64,000 bases of DNA from Nitrosopolaris sp035691865 (lineage in GTDB: Archaea; Thermoproteota; Nitrososphaeria; Nitrososphaerales; Nitrososphaeraceae), in contig DASSIM010000084.1 in assembly GCA_035691865.1 (NCBI GenBank), positions 4,162 to 68,161 of the forward strand, given 5' to 3'. This document shows, piece after piece, positions 35,716 to 44,711 of this stretch. Within the stretch, counting starts at the first letter, position 1. The number at the start of each line of letters is the position of its first letter. The notes beneath the pieces are model-generated. The model was not told where the DNA came from and made no database searches. It was given only the letters and a program-made list of their open reading frames with translations. A program made the translations under genes and the position numbers.

Positions 35716-35914
35716 GCCCTCTCACCTGCTGTGCCTGATCACTCCATCTATCAAACGACTGACAGCCAAACCACTGCTCCCGTGTTTGCGCTTAAAGCCC
35801 GGTTGACATTTACTACACCTGACTCAATATTCTCGATAAAAGTTTCAATCTCTTCTTTTTTCTACCTGCTGTTAAGTCATATTCTGAGTTATTACACAAT
35901 CGAATCGCATCCTC
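35716..35914 (-). pseudogene. Aldehyde dehydrogenase (P5C-dehydrogenase type) C-terminal remnant
   Basis: Read on the minus strand, three frames join into one recognisable segment. EDAIRLCNNSEYDLTAG starts at 35914; after a frameshift at the A-rich tract near 35863, KKEEIETFIENIESGVVNVN and RALSANTGAVV follow; after a second shift near 35770, GCQSFDRWSDQA. In P5C/glutamate-semialdehyde dehydrogenases this region reads ...NDSEYGLTAG..., ...IESGVVYVNR..., TTGAMVGCQPFGGWKMSG, so order and spacing match. At least two frameshifts and loss of the FGGW motif mean it is dead. No intact copy is in the window. Confidence 0.8.
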
Positions 35915-36100
35915 AAAATTCTAGTATGCTAGTATACTATTATACGTAGTATAGGTAAGAAAAGCTCAACTGTGAGTAATGTGTGACCTTCAGGAAACCA
36001 ATCTACCTACAATTTTTTCGTGTATTTGCACACTATTACAAGCGAAAATGAGTCATTAGTGTGTGTCGGTCTCAAAGAATATAGGCAAGTACTCGACATA

Positions 36101-36110
36101 GTTTTTAAGT
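36101..36110 (+). promoter_or_regulatory. TATA-like box for the RPA gene
   Basis: GTTTTTAAGT is about 24 bases before the TTG start at 36129. Sequence between it and the start contains no Shine-Dalgarno-like GGAGG, only AGGGGG directly before the start. Confidence 0.4.
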
Positions 36111-36128
36111 ATTTGACAAAAGGGGGTT

Positions 36129-37574
36129 TTGACTTCAGTGTCTGCAGATTTTAAAACGATGATTGAGTCGTTTCTCAGCCAGAAGCCTGAGATCAGTCTT
36201 GAGCAGGTTAGAGAGTTAATTGATGAGAAGAAGAGAAAAATTGGTGCTGGGTATCTTACGGATCAAGGTGCATTATTTCTAGTGGCAGCCGACCTGGGTG
36301 TCTCATTTAATGTCAAAAGAGCAAATGCTGCCATCAAGGATCTTTTTGTAGGCGCAAAAGACGTTAGTGTTATTGGTCGAATCATGAATATCTATCCTAC
36401 CCGCAAATTCCTTCGAAAAGATAGTAAAGAAGAAATCAGAAACCGAACATTGACTATCTATGATCACGAGTCTGCCGTTAGAGTCAAAGTATGGGAAGAT
36501 CAAATAAGCTTACCAGATGAAGCCCGCTTCCGCCCTGGGGAACTAGTAAAGATCTCTCGCGGATATGTAAAATCCGGTCTTGACGGGAGACCAGTGATTA
36601 ACCTTTCTTCTAGTTCTCAGATAGAAATCTTAGAAGAGGAAAACGCCTCTATTCCAGGCATTGATTTCATAACGATAAAGGTGGATGATGTGCGCGAAAC
36701 ACGTCAAAACGTGGTAATCACCGGCTTTATTGGGTCTAGTCCTAGAATTTCTCAGTATAATAACCCTCGCGGTGAGGCCACGAAGTTGCTACAATTGCAG
36801 CTTTCTAACGAGACGAGGACTCGAAATTTGAGGACAGTAATCTGGAATGTTGACGAGAACAAGATTCCCAAAATCTTTGCTATGAACGCCAAGATTAGAT
36901 TAATCGGAGTTAGGATAAAACAGGGGAACCCTCAATATGGAACTGGCGACTTTGAAATTCACGGTGATGAAGGGACTACCTTTGAATTCTTCGGGACTAA
37001 AACGGACATCGAAATAATGACTTTGAGAGTAGTTTCGTTCGGTAGAGAAACTGGAACGGGAAATGTTGCTTGTCTCGCGCTGGACAAAACCGGTAAATTC
37101 GTACATCTTACTATAGCTAGTGTTTTACTTAGCGGTCCGCTCGTCTCAGATTCATTGATAGAATGTGTGCCAAGCCGTATCTTTGGGAATTCTATACTTC
37201 TTTACAAAGATGATTCTTATATCAGGGTAATTGAGGACGAAGAATCGTTTCCAAAATTGTCGATGTTCGAATCAAAAATCAAAGACGTTGAAGTCTCAGA
37301 CTCTCCTTACATTTTAGAGGCAATCGTTTTACAATCTCCGAATACGACCGAAGTAAATACTAAGAATGGTGAATTAGTTACTGTAAGCGACACTTTGATT
37401 GGAGACGATACTGGGGAAACTCGACTAGTAGGCTGGCGTCAGCAAAGTTCTTCTGTAGCCAACCTGGTGGTGGGTGACCGAATACGAGTTCTGGGTGCGA
37501 CAGGAACTAAAGGAATGAGTGGCAAGACAGAGCTTACATTGAAGCCGGACTCTTCACTAGAGAAAATTACATAA
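36129..37574 (+). CDS. Single-stranded DNA-binding protein, RPA/OB-fold
   Basis: 481 residues, TTG start. Four OB-like units can be seen: VSVIGRIMNIYPTRKF around 78-93; VVITGFIGSSPRISQYNN around 197-214; LRVVSFGRETGTGNVACLALDKTGKFVHLTIASVLL around 305-340; and LVTVSDTLIGDDTGETRLVGWR near the C-terminus, the last being a typical RPA motif. There is no zinc finger. Such multi-OB proteins protect ssDNA in replication and repair. An Lhr-type helicase is encoded convergently right after it. Confidence 0.88.
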   Translation: MTSVSADFKTMIESFLSQKPEISLEQVRELIDEKKRKIGAGYLTDQGALFLVAADLGVSFNVKRANAAIKDLFVGAKDVSVIGRIMNIYPTRKFLRKDSKEEIRNRTLTIYDHESAVRVKVWEDQISLPDEARFRPGELVKISRGYVKSGLDGRPVINLSSSSQIEILEEENASIPGIDFITIKVDDVRETRQNVVITGFIGSSPRISQYNNPRGEATKLLQLQLSNETRTRNLRTVIWNVDENKIPKIFAMNAKIRLIGVRIKQGNPQYGTGDFEIHGDEGTTFEFFGTKTDIEIMTLRVVSFGRETGTGNVACLALDKTGKFVHLTIASVLLSGPLVSDSLIECVPSRIFGNSILLYKDDSYIRVIEDEESFPKLSMFESKIKDVEVSDSPYILEAIVLQSPNTTEVNTKNGELVTVSDTLIGDDTGETRLVGWRQQSSSVANLVVGDRIRVLGATGTKGMSGKTELTLKPDSSLEKIT

Positions 37575-37602
37575 GCGCCACATAACTAGCTCATCGGTTG
37601 AA

Positions 37603-40347
37603 TTAATCGTTCCAGAAACCACGGGTAAGGACATACTGCTTCTCAGCCTCATACACACTTCTGTAAATTCCGTCATCGTCGATATAATTACGAAGGATAC
37701 GAGCTGCGGCATCAGCACCTACTCCATAACCTGCCAATACTATCAGCGCCTTCCTCCCAAAATTGTTGATAAGTGAGGCAACTTTCCATGCACGATCGAA
37801 TCGGTGCTCTTCTTCCGGCTGTAATCTACTTCCATTAAGTCTCCTAGAAATAATCCTTAATAGCTCGTTATCAGACCAGAAGGTTGCAGTAATCAACCTC
37901 GATCGGCAAAGAGGACAGAATAAATTTTCAGGTATTTGAAGAGTAGCGATTGTTCTCTCCCACTTTGCACAGCGTATGCAAATCAATTTGTGATTAGTTT
38001 TTTCTAGTCTTTCTTTCACGAGTTCGATGATCCCTCTTTCAACGTTTAGTGGGTTTGCAGAAAATTTTGCATGGTGTTCAAGTATTGGCTGTGCCAATTC
38101 CGAAAAGTCAGTTACTTCAAGCCAATGAATACGGCAACCTCCATCTTGCAAACTCTGGAAAACTTTTGTGGTATTTTCGATGTCGTATTTATCGTGCATT
38201 AGCTCTCTTATTGATTCCTTGCTGATCGGTGTCTTCGAATACCTCTCGTATATCAATCGAGCTACCTTCTTATCGTACAAGACATCTCTATTAATCATTC
38301 CGAATCTTTTTGCGACTGCCCATACCTTCCAGTTCATGACATGCGTTCCTGCAAATGAAGCAATAATGACTGATTCAAATTCATATGAATCTCTAAAAAC
38401 ACCTTCTATGTGGGCTTTTCCAATTCTGGCAGTTGACGTAAGCATTATTCTATAGGGGTCAGACCTAGTCTCGACTATATAGCCGAGCTGTGAGGACAGT
38501 ATAGTAGAAAGAAGAGTAGCTATGGTGTAGTTAACTTTGGTGCCAAACATGGAATGAATGACGAGGGTGTTTTTCGTAATACTGCTCTCGATTACGATGT
38601 TGTTTGAATCGGGTATCACCCCTAGGGCATTAGCACTATTCTGTAAGGCATGATTAGAAAGTTTGAGTATGCTTTTCATAGCATGCCGACGTACAGTCCC
38701 CACTTCTTGTGCGGTTGTGTAGTCCACTGGGATCATTTCGCCCACCCAGTACGGAACATTTATTGCAACACCCCGCAAAGGTTCGACGTTGACTAGCATT
38801 CTTTTCTCGTCAATCGAAATTATCCTCCATTGGGAACCCTTAAGAACGAAAACATTCCCCTTTTCAGCATAGTCTTCTACAAACTGCTGGTCGAGTGTTC
38901 CTACCTTGCGTTTAGTTATTGAATCGATGACTTCGAATTTTAGTACATGAGGAATCATAGAAAGATTATCGAAGTAGTACTTGTAAGCCTTAATTCTCCG
39001 GCGGTAAGTACGTGCTTCTCTATCAAATTTGATTATTCCAATGTTGTCAAGAATCTCAACACAACTTTCCAAGTCATACATGCTAGTGTGACTGAACGGG
39101 TACGCTCTCGTTATCAAATCAAATGCCTTTGGTAGTTCAATCATACCCTTTTTCTGCAGACTCAAACCCACTAAATGATGAGATACGACATCAAGAGCGT
39201 TGATGTGCATCGTTTGTTCCTCAATCGAACCTCTCTTCATTCGTCGAATTAGTGCTAGCGCTTCTAATTCGTCATCAGCGTTGTTTGTCACAATCAGTCC
39301 CTTAGCGTGGCTCGTTTGCTTGTGCCTGCTGCGGCCGACCCTTTGCATTAACTTTGAAACCTGTCGAGGGGATCCATAATGCATAACGAGATCTATTGAA
39401 CCAATGTCCAGTCCAAGTTCTAACGAGGAGGTACAGACTATGACGCCGGCATCACCTACCCTTAGTTTCTGTTCTGTTTCCTGCCTCATTTCCCTGGATA
39501 ACGAGCCATGATGAACATCGACTTTCACTTCACTCTGATTTTTCAAGACCGTAGCTAGATACTCCGCTTCGTCTCTTGTATTGGTGAACAGCAAAACAGA
39601 ACCGCTTATTTTGTTTGATACGATATATTGTATGATAAAATGCGCCACGTTCGTAAACGACCCTTGGATATGTTCCAAACGAATATCATATTCTCTACCA
39701 GATTTGTCTACAAGTACGGCATGTTTTCTGTTATTTCCGGAAACGAACTTTCCGGCCTCTGCTAAATTTTCAACTGTGGCTGACAATCCAATTCTGGTAA
39801 CACGTTCTAAGCTAGCAGCTTGTAATCTCTCTAGTCCTATCGACAAATGTGCGCCGCGTTCATTTGCAATTAGCTCATGAACCTCGTCGATTATTATCCA
39901 TTCGAGATTCTGCAGTGCTAGGAGCATTCTCTCGCTTGAGAGAACAACACCAAGTGATTCCGGTGTAGTAATAAGGATATCCGGAGGCGATTGTATAATC
40001 TTTTTCTTGTCCTTAGTGGTAGTGTCACCATGTCTAATTTGCACTTGCAAATTTTCTGATTCAGCGTATCTAACAATTCTTCTGAATACATCGTTATTTA
40101 GCGCCCGTAATGGAGTGATGTAAACTGCTCGAATTTTGCCTGAGACTCTGGCGCTGGTCGACAACAAGGTGACTACCGGCATGACGGCAGCCTCTGTTTT
40201 GCCAGCACCGGTAGGTGCAACTAAAAGGCAATTGATCTTCCGGGCGATAATCGGTAGTGCTTTTTGTTGGATTGTTGTAAGAGATTCGAAACCTTCTTTC
40301 CTGAATTTCTGCACTAATAACTGTTCTATCGAATCATTTTCGTTCAA
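37603..40347 (-). CDS. lhr: Lhr-type ATP-dependent helicase
   Basis: Superfamily 2 helicase, 914 residues. Walker A VAPTGAGKTEAAV (~43), DEVHEL (~151), SATVENL, the second RecA domain with VGRSRHKQ, and the long winged-helix/beta-sheet Lhr domain. A C-terminal zinc-like CIRCAKWERT...CPLCRS is present near 800. It probably acts in DNA repair by unwinding or remodelling branched or hybrid DNA. ATG at 40347 overlaps the preceding small membrane-protein gene by 14 bases. Confidence 0.93.
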   Translation of the reverse strand: MNENDSIEQLLVQKFRKEGFESLTTIQQKALPIIARKINCLLVAPTGAGKTEAAVMPVVTLLSTSARVSGKIRAVYITPLRALNNDVFRRIVRYAESENLQVQIRHGDTTTKDKKKIIQSPPDILITTPESLGVVLSSERMLLALQNLEWIIIDEVHELIANERGAHLSIGLERLQAASLERVTRIGLSATVENLAEAGKFVSGNNRKHAVLVDKSGREYDIRLEHIQGSFTNVAHFIIQYIVSNKISGSVLLFTNTRDEAEYLATVLKNQSEVKVDVHHGSLSREMRQETEQKLRVGDAGVIVCTSSLELGLDIGSIDLVMHYGSPRQVSKLMQRVGRSRHKQTSHAKGLIVTNNADDELEALALIRRMKRGSIEEQTMHINALDVVSHHLVGLSLQKKGMIELPKAFDLITRAYPFSHTSMYDLESCVEILDNIGIIKFDREARTYRRRIKAYKYYFDNLSMIPHVLKFEVIDSITKRKVGTLDQQFVEDYAEKGNVFVLKGSQWRIISIDEKRMLVNVEPLRGVAINVPYWVGEMIPVDYTTAQEVGTVRRHAMKSILKLSNHALQNSANALGVIPDSNNIVIESSITKNTLVIHSMFGTKVNYTIATLLSTILSSQLGYIVETRSDPYRIMLTSTARIGKAHIEGVFRDSYEFESVIIASFAGTHVMNWKVWAVAKRFGMINRDVLYDKKVARLIYERYSKTPISKESIRELMHDKYDIENTTKVFQSLQDGGCRIHWLEVTDFSELAQPILEHHAKFSANPLNVERGIIELVKERLEKTNHKLICIRCAKWERTIATLQIPENLFCPLCRSRLITATFWSDNELLRIISRRLNGSRLQPEEEHRFDRAWKVASLINNFGRKALIVLAGYGVGADAAARILRNYIDDDGIYRSVYEAEKQYVLTRGFWND

Positions 40348-40516
40348 TGTCAGTGCTTGTTCCTGGATGCGCCGGTTGTTTTTGTGGTTGCGGTGGCTGA
40401 CGTTTGGCTTTCGAACTGGACCTTTCGTAAATCATAGTGCCGATAAGGCCTACTATAAAAAGTCCTACAGAGATCCACACAAAAGAATCGAAATTTGGAA
40501 TTGCGCCGGCTACCAT
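40334..40516 (-). CDS. Small single-pass membrane protein (60 aa)
   Basis: A 60-residue frame from ATG 40516 ends inside the lhr start region (14-base overlap), the layout of translational coupling. One clear membrane helix (FVWISVGLFIVGLIGTMIY, ~12-30) is followed by a cytoplasmic basic, Pro/Gln-rich tail (SSSKAKRQPPQPQKQPAHPG). Role unknown. Confidence 0.6.
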   Translation of the reverse strand: MVAGAIPNFDSFVWISVGLFIVGLIGTMIYERSSSKAKRQPPQPQKQPAHPGTSTDIERK

Positions 40517-40690
40517 GGTAACTTGTTGCTCTACTGATCAATAAATACATATACTTTTGTTACTGCTACGATCTCCTTGATGGTTGTCTAACGCCATCCA
40601 GTGACATTACTTATTAAAAAGCGAAAGTCATTTGCAAAGTAAACTTTAATTGGGCAGAAAATCCATTCAGCATGGAATAGACTAAAAACA

Positions 40691-41830
40691 ATGCTTACGG
40701 TTCCGTTTCTACTACTAGGTGGTCTCTTCGGACCTGGCAGTTTTGATTTGAATAATAGTCCTCTTGTGTATATTCTCTGGTTTGCACCCATCATAGTATT
40801 GATGATATACGGACAGAAATTTCAGGTATGGATGATATTGGGTGATGTATCAAAATCACTAACCAGATTAAAAACTATGAAAGAGACAGCCAGAAAAGAA
40901 GCAATTGATTACATCAAAAGCTCAATTACGACTGCAGCTGACCCGAGCGAGAGAATCGACAAATTCCTTGAGTACTTTGCAATCATGCCGGTAGACCTTG
41001 ATCCCCAAGGTATCATTCGAAAACTTGATCATCTGATGAGAACTAAGGATGAACGAATACGTTCAGAAATCAAGAGGATGGCAGAAGGTATGACAGAATG
41101 GCAGGCGTCACGAATAGAGAATATTCTGGAAGCCGCTACCGCTCTAAACATGATTTACAAAATCGTGAGGCACTTTTACCTAATGGGAAAACGAACGACT
41201 GGTATGTTCGTACTTGTACAGCTGCAGACAGTAATGCCATTTCTGTTACAAGAAGCAGAGGCCTTAGAAAGCGCAATAAGCGCATTTAAGAAGGGACTCC
41301 CGATAGGGGATGGCATTGGTCCGATGGTAGTTGGAAAAATGATGCTTGGAAAAGAAAAAAAAATAATCGCTAGAGAAACGGTATATAGCGAAGAGGTTCG
41401 TCTAGGACGAAAATTGTATATGCTTAAGGCAGAAGGACCTACCGGGAGCGTCGGGCGTCCCGGCGAGGCAGTTTACCGATTAGTTGCAGAACTAGGCCTA
41501 AAGTTAGATGCTATAATAATGATTGATGCTGCCTTGAAATTAGAAGGGGAAAAGACAGGTGCGATCGCTGAGGGCGTAGGTTCTGCTATAGGTGGTTTAG
41601 GAGTCGAAAGGTATCAGATTGAAGACGTCGCAACTAAATTCAATATCCCGATATATGCAATAATAGTTAAACAGTCTGTCCAAGATGCGATTACAGTGAT
41701 GAAAAAAGAAATCTCTGAGACTTTTGATAAGTTGTACAATAATGTCTTCGAGGTCATAGAAGATAAAACGCTGGAAGGCGATTCGATTCTAATTATCGGC
41801 ATTGGCAATACGGCGGGGGTAGGACAATAG
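40691..41830 (+). CDS. DUF1512 membrane-anchored protein
   Basis: 379 residues. An N-terminal hydrophobic pair (VPFLLLGGLFG; YILWFAPIIVLMIYGQKF) anchors it. The soluble part has the family's conserved core: PGEAVYRLVAEL, IMIDAALKLEGEKTGAIAEGVGSAIGG and IPIYAIIVKQS. DUF1512 is archaeal and uncharacterised. It is followed directly by a zinc ribbon in the same frame after its TAG stop, so the two probably form a unit. Confidence 0.9.
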   Translation: MLTVPFLLLGGLFGPGSFDLNNSPLVYILWFAPIIVLMIYGQKFQVWMILGDVSKSLTRLKTMKETARKEAIDYIKSSITTAADPSERIDKFLEYFAIMPVDLDPQGIIRKLDHLMRTKDERIRSEIKRMAEGMTEWQASRIENILEAATALNMIYKIVRHFYLMGKRTTGMFVLVQLQTVMPFLLQEAEALESAISAFKKGLPIGDGIGPMVVGKMMLGKEKKIIARETVYSEEVRLGRKLYMLKAEGPTGSVGRPGEAVYRLVAELGLKLDAIIMIDAALKLEGEKTGAIAEGVGSAIGGLGVERYQIEDVATKFNIPIYAIIVKQSVQDAITVMKKEISETFDKLYNNVFEVIEDKTLEGDSILIIGIGNTAGVGQ

Positions 41831-42043
41831 CTGTTATTTGAGAAAAAAAAGAAGGTCAGTATTCCTGATATATACACGGAAGAGACATGTCAAAATTGCG
41901 CTCACAAAATTAAGAGGATCTTTCTTGACGGCGACTACATCTATAAATCAGGTTCAACTTGCAAAGCTTGTTCTGGAATTGTCGTTACTACTGCAATATA
42001 TGGCGAATATCCCGGAGAAAAAGAAACGAAATCCGAAACCTAG
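41831..42043 (+). CDS. Zinc-ribbon protein without a standard start codon (70 codons)
   Basis: The frame opens immediately after the DUF1512 stop codon (TAG 41828-41830), so the stop is the only barrier between the two. The product has CQNCAHKI and CKACSGI knuckles 24 residues apart, KSGSTCKAC, and ends PGEKETKSET. No ATG, GTG or TTG precedes the first cysteines in frame; the only candidates are CTG at 41831 or a TTG at 41838 that comes into frame only if one base were added in the run of eight A at 41843-41850. So it starts at an atypical codon, arises by frameshift or readthrough, or the sequence has a homopolymer error. The conserved cysteines argue that the protein is real. Confidence 0.7.
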   Translation: MLFEKKKKVSIPDIYTEETCQNCAHKIKRIFLDGDYIYKSGSTCKACSGIVVTTAIYGEYPGEKETKSET

Positions 42044-42059
42044 CGAGAAAATGCCTAGT

Positions 42060-42956
42060 TCAGAGCGTCGTGACGTAAGTAAAGTTGCCAGATGGAATCA
42101 AGGTGTGTTCGGCCTGAGAAACGATCTTTCGATTTCCCTCTACGAGGATGGGATATGAGTGCAGATTTCTTTTCCTTACCAAAACCTCTGTCAATTGACG
42201 GGACTTTGATTCATCGTATAAATCAGTGATCCACCTAATGGCGAAAGGCAAGGTTTTGAATTTATTCCACAGCTGATCTAAGAAAATGTCGGCCTCTTGA
42301 TTCTTCGACGGCTTGCGAGAAGTTATGCTGAAAATGTTGCGAACTTTACCTTCGTATACTACGCCTTGGCCATCTTTGGTTGTGACAAAGGGTTCTACGG
42401 CATAAGCTTGATTGGAGGACAAGCTAAAGGAAGGACCGATGGTCTTAATGTTAGGAATCGACCTCCCTGCGTGAATGGTATAACGTTCCAAGGAATGGCC
42501 GCTCAAGTTTTGGATCGGTTTGAATCCGTGTTTAACTATAGTACTTTCGATTACTGCCCCTATCTCATTCGATTTGGAGTCTACTTTAGCCACCTTGACT
42601 GCTTCATTTAAGGCCATTTCGGCAACCTTCACCAATGCTTCTGACTTCGGATCGTAGCACACGGTAACAGCAGTATCTGCGATATATCCATCAATCTGTA
42701 CTCCAATATCTATTTTCAAAATATCACGATCCTTTACCTCTAGTGTGTCATTTGGTTCTGCAGTATAATGGGCAGCGATTTCATTCAGGCTAACATTGAC
42801 TGGAAATGCGGGTGTACCCCCCATTTCTCGTATTTCAGCTTCTATCGATTCGCAAATACGAAACAGAGTGGTTCCTACGTGATATTTTTTCCGGGCCCTT
42901 TCGCGAACTTCAGAGGCGATTTTTCCCGCTCGTTGATAGGAGTCAAAAAAATTCAT
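42060..42956 (-). CDS. map: Methionine aminopeptidase, type II
   Basis: Removes initiator Met. 298 residues. Two-metal site ligands: Asp in KIDIGVQIDGYIADTAVTV, His in LSGHSLERYTIHAG (type II insertion follows) and Glu in YAVEPFVTT; the C-terminal lobe has the SQAEHTLIPSG Glu. Begins MNFFDSYQRAGKIASEV. Convergent with the zinc-ribbon gene (16 bases). Confidence 0.95.
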   Translation of the reverse strand: MNFFDSYQRAGKIASEVRERARKKYHVGTTLFRICESIEAEIREMGGTPAFPVNVSLNEIAAHYTAEPNDTLEVKDRDILKIDIGVQIDGYIADTAVTVCYDPKSEALVKVAEMALNEAVKVAKVDSKSNEIGAVIESTIVKHGFKPIQNLSGHSLERYTIHAGRSIPNIKTIGPSFSLSSNQAYAVEPFVTTKDGQGVVYEGKVRNIFSITSRKPSKNQEADIFLDQLWNKFKTLPFAIRWITDLYDESKSRQLTEVLVRKRNLHSYPILVEGNRKIVSQAEHTLIPSGNFTYVTTL

Positions 42957-43064
42957 CCGTCATGACGTTTTTGCGAAAGATGGTATATAGAGCTATTGCT
43001 GTCGAGAAAGTTAAAATTATATTGATGAGATAGGACTGTAGCCAAATAACCTAATTTTTGGATT

Positions 43065-43138
43065 GGGGTCGTTGTCTAGCTTGGTATGATTCCAGCCTTG
43101 GGCGCTGGAGATCGTCGGTTCAAATCCGGCCGACCCCA
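43065..43138 (+). tRNA. tRNA-Pro (TGG)
   Basis: Acceptor GGGGTCG pairs with CGACCCC; anticodon arm CCAGC-CTTGGGC-GCTGG gives anticodon TGG; T arm GTCGG-TTCAAAT-CCGGC is intact. Discriminator A, no encoded CCA, no intron. Confidence 0.93.
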
Positions 43139-43195
43139 CATAAACAAGATTTCGAAATAAGTAAATATCCGAATTAGATTGTATTGAACTAAATA

Positions 43196-43369
43196 ATGAG
43201 GACTCTGAGGATCGAAGAAATAACCTTTAAGCGCCTCACCTCTGTTTTAGAAGATGTAATGCATTACAAAAAGAAGGATATCAACTATGATGACATTTTG
43301 AATGAATTAATTGATGTTTATCAAGAAAATGTCGGGGGTAGTATTGGCGGAACTATAGGTGGTGGTTGA
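43196..43369 (+). CDS. Small ribbon-helix-helix-like protein (57 aa)
   Basis: From ATG 43196: MRTLRIEEITFKRLTSVLED, then a helix pair ending in NELIDVYQEN. This is the pattern of a VapB/Arc-like antitoxin or DNA-binding RHH: a strand (TLRIEE), two helices and a DNA-facing basic patch. An unusual Gly/Ser tail GGSIGGTIGGG ends it. A decayed relative is at 51238. No toxin gene is next to it. Confidence 0.75.
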   Translation: MRTLRIEEITFKRLTSVLEDVMHYKKKDINYDDILNELIDVYQENVGGSIGGTIGGG

Positions 43370-43385
43370 ATGATTTAAACGATGG

Positions 43386-43551
43386 CTAGAGGCGTAAAAT
43401 CATCAAATCGTCAAGGCTAACTTTGGCATTGAGCAGGCAGTAGATTTTAGTTTTAGATGTGATCAGCGCAGGAGCATCTACTATAATGAGCAGTCTGCCT
43501 TTCTTCCTACAACATTTGCACTCTGAATCTAATTATATTGCATCGATTCAT
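43386..43551 (-). pseudogene. Possible decayed or start-less small Cys-rich gene
   Basis: On the minus strand a stop-free frame (43532-43386) gives CKCCRKKGRLLIIVDAP and then SLDDLMILRL before TAG, which looks coding, but no ATG/GTG/TTG opens it. A separate frame from ATG 43551 gives MNRCNIIRFRVQML before a stop and overlaps its beginning, so a single frameshift would join the two. Could be a pseudogene or a real gene with an unusual start. Confidence 0.35.
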
Positions 43552-43726
43552 ATTCAGAAAAGTTTTTGATTAAAAACATAACTTCCAACTTCGAAATTTA
43601 AGGTACCTCCCTGATTTTCAACGCTAAGCTTGCGAATATTCTTTCAACCATCACGAACAATCACGACAAGTCGTTCTTTTATGGGACTTTGTCTTAAAGG
43701 GTTGCAGTTCTCATGATGGCATTTCT

Positions 43727-43969
43727 TCACTGTTCGTAGTTTCTTCTTGCATTGGCTACTTTCGTCGTGCTGTGACAAACAGGGCACTCTGCCCATCGGT
43801 GGCCGCCAAAGTACTCCCATTCAAAAGAGCAGTTGATGTAGCCGCATCTTACCCATATACCTCTCGGATAACCTTTGAGCCTATTATCCTGCATAGGTTT
43901 CCGGGATCTCCTTGAGGAACGAGGCAACAGTCGTCGCTGCCGGATGTTTGACATCGTCATCAAGATCAT
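43727..43969 (-). CDS. Small zinc-finger protein (80 aa)
   Basis: The C-terminal half is a zinc site: WVRCGYINCSFEWEY then HRWAECPVCHSTTKVAN; the spacing matches small archaeal CxxxC...CPxC ribbons with an aromatic core. The first 25 residues are Arg-rich (NIRQRRLLPRSSRRSRKP) and may be over-extended; an ATG about 26 codons in (43894) is an alternative. Function unknown. Confidence 0.6.
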   Translation of the reverse strand: MILMTMSNIRQRRLLPRSSRRSRKPMQDNRLKGYPRGIWVRCGYINCSFEWEYFGGHRWAECPVCHSTTKVANARRNYEQ

Positions 43970-44078
43970 GCCCCGTATGTGATAAAGATGTTTTTATGAA
44001 ATATCTGCCTGATAGTTCGCCTCCTGACCGAAAGAACTGCGATAGTTTTAAAAGCTTAAAGAGATTCAAGTAGCATTT

Positions 44079-44630
44079 GTGGCGAGAACAATATCGAGTC
44101 AACGACTAAAAGTTGGCGAAAAGGCGCCAGATTTCAGACTCAAGGGAACCGACAATAAATTATATTCAATGAAGGATTTTAAGAGCGAGTCAGTGCTCAT
44201 AGTCTTCATATGTAATCATTGTCCTTACGTAAAAGCGCGGATAAAAGATATAGTTAGCCTACAGCAAATCTTCAGAACGGAAGAACTGCAGGTGGTTGGG
44301 ATAAACAGCAATGATCCGAATTACGACGGAGAAGGTTTTGACAAAATGGTAACCTTCTCAAAGGAAAATACCCTAAATTTTCCGTACCTTATAGATGACA
44401 CTCAAAATATCGCAAAGGCATACGGCGCAGTTTGTACACCGGATCCGTTCCTTTTCGATTCTGAGCGCAAACTCGTCTTTCATGGAAGAATAAATGACGC
44501 ATCGGAGCCTGACATGCAGCCCAAAATACAGGTAATGGAAAACAACGTAAGAAAAATATTGAACGGAGAAAAGATAGAAAGGCCCTTTGATCCTTCAGTC
44601 GGTTGCTCAATAAAATGGAAAGATTCCTGA
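44079..44630 (+). CDS. Thioredoxin-family redoxin (peroxiredoxin-like)
   Basis: 183 residues, GTG start. KVGEKAPDFRLKGTDNKLYS opens the fold; the dithiol is C45/C48 in FICNHCPYVKARI; CTPDPFLFD supplies the cis-Pro loop with an extra Cys. The C-terminal VGCSIKW is typical of this cytosolic redoxin group. Likely a thiol oxidoreductase or peroxidase. TATA-like GTTTTAAAAG is at 44045-44054. Confidence 0.88.
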   Translation: MARTISSQRLKVGEKAPDFRLKGTDNKLYSMKDFKSESVLIVFICNHCPYVKARIKDIVSLQQIFRTEELQVVGINSNDPNYDGEGFDKMVTFSKENTLNFPYLIDDTQNIAKAYGAVCTPDPFLFDSERKLVFHGRINDASEPDMQPKIQVMENNVRKILNGEKIERPFDPSVGCSIKWKDS

Positions 44631-44711
44631 GTCAGCTTCTTAATTTTTTCTAGTCTGTGCGAGCTGTTTCGTCTGATTCCAACGAAAATGTATCAGTTCT
44701 CGATATTCTAA

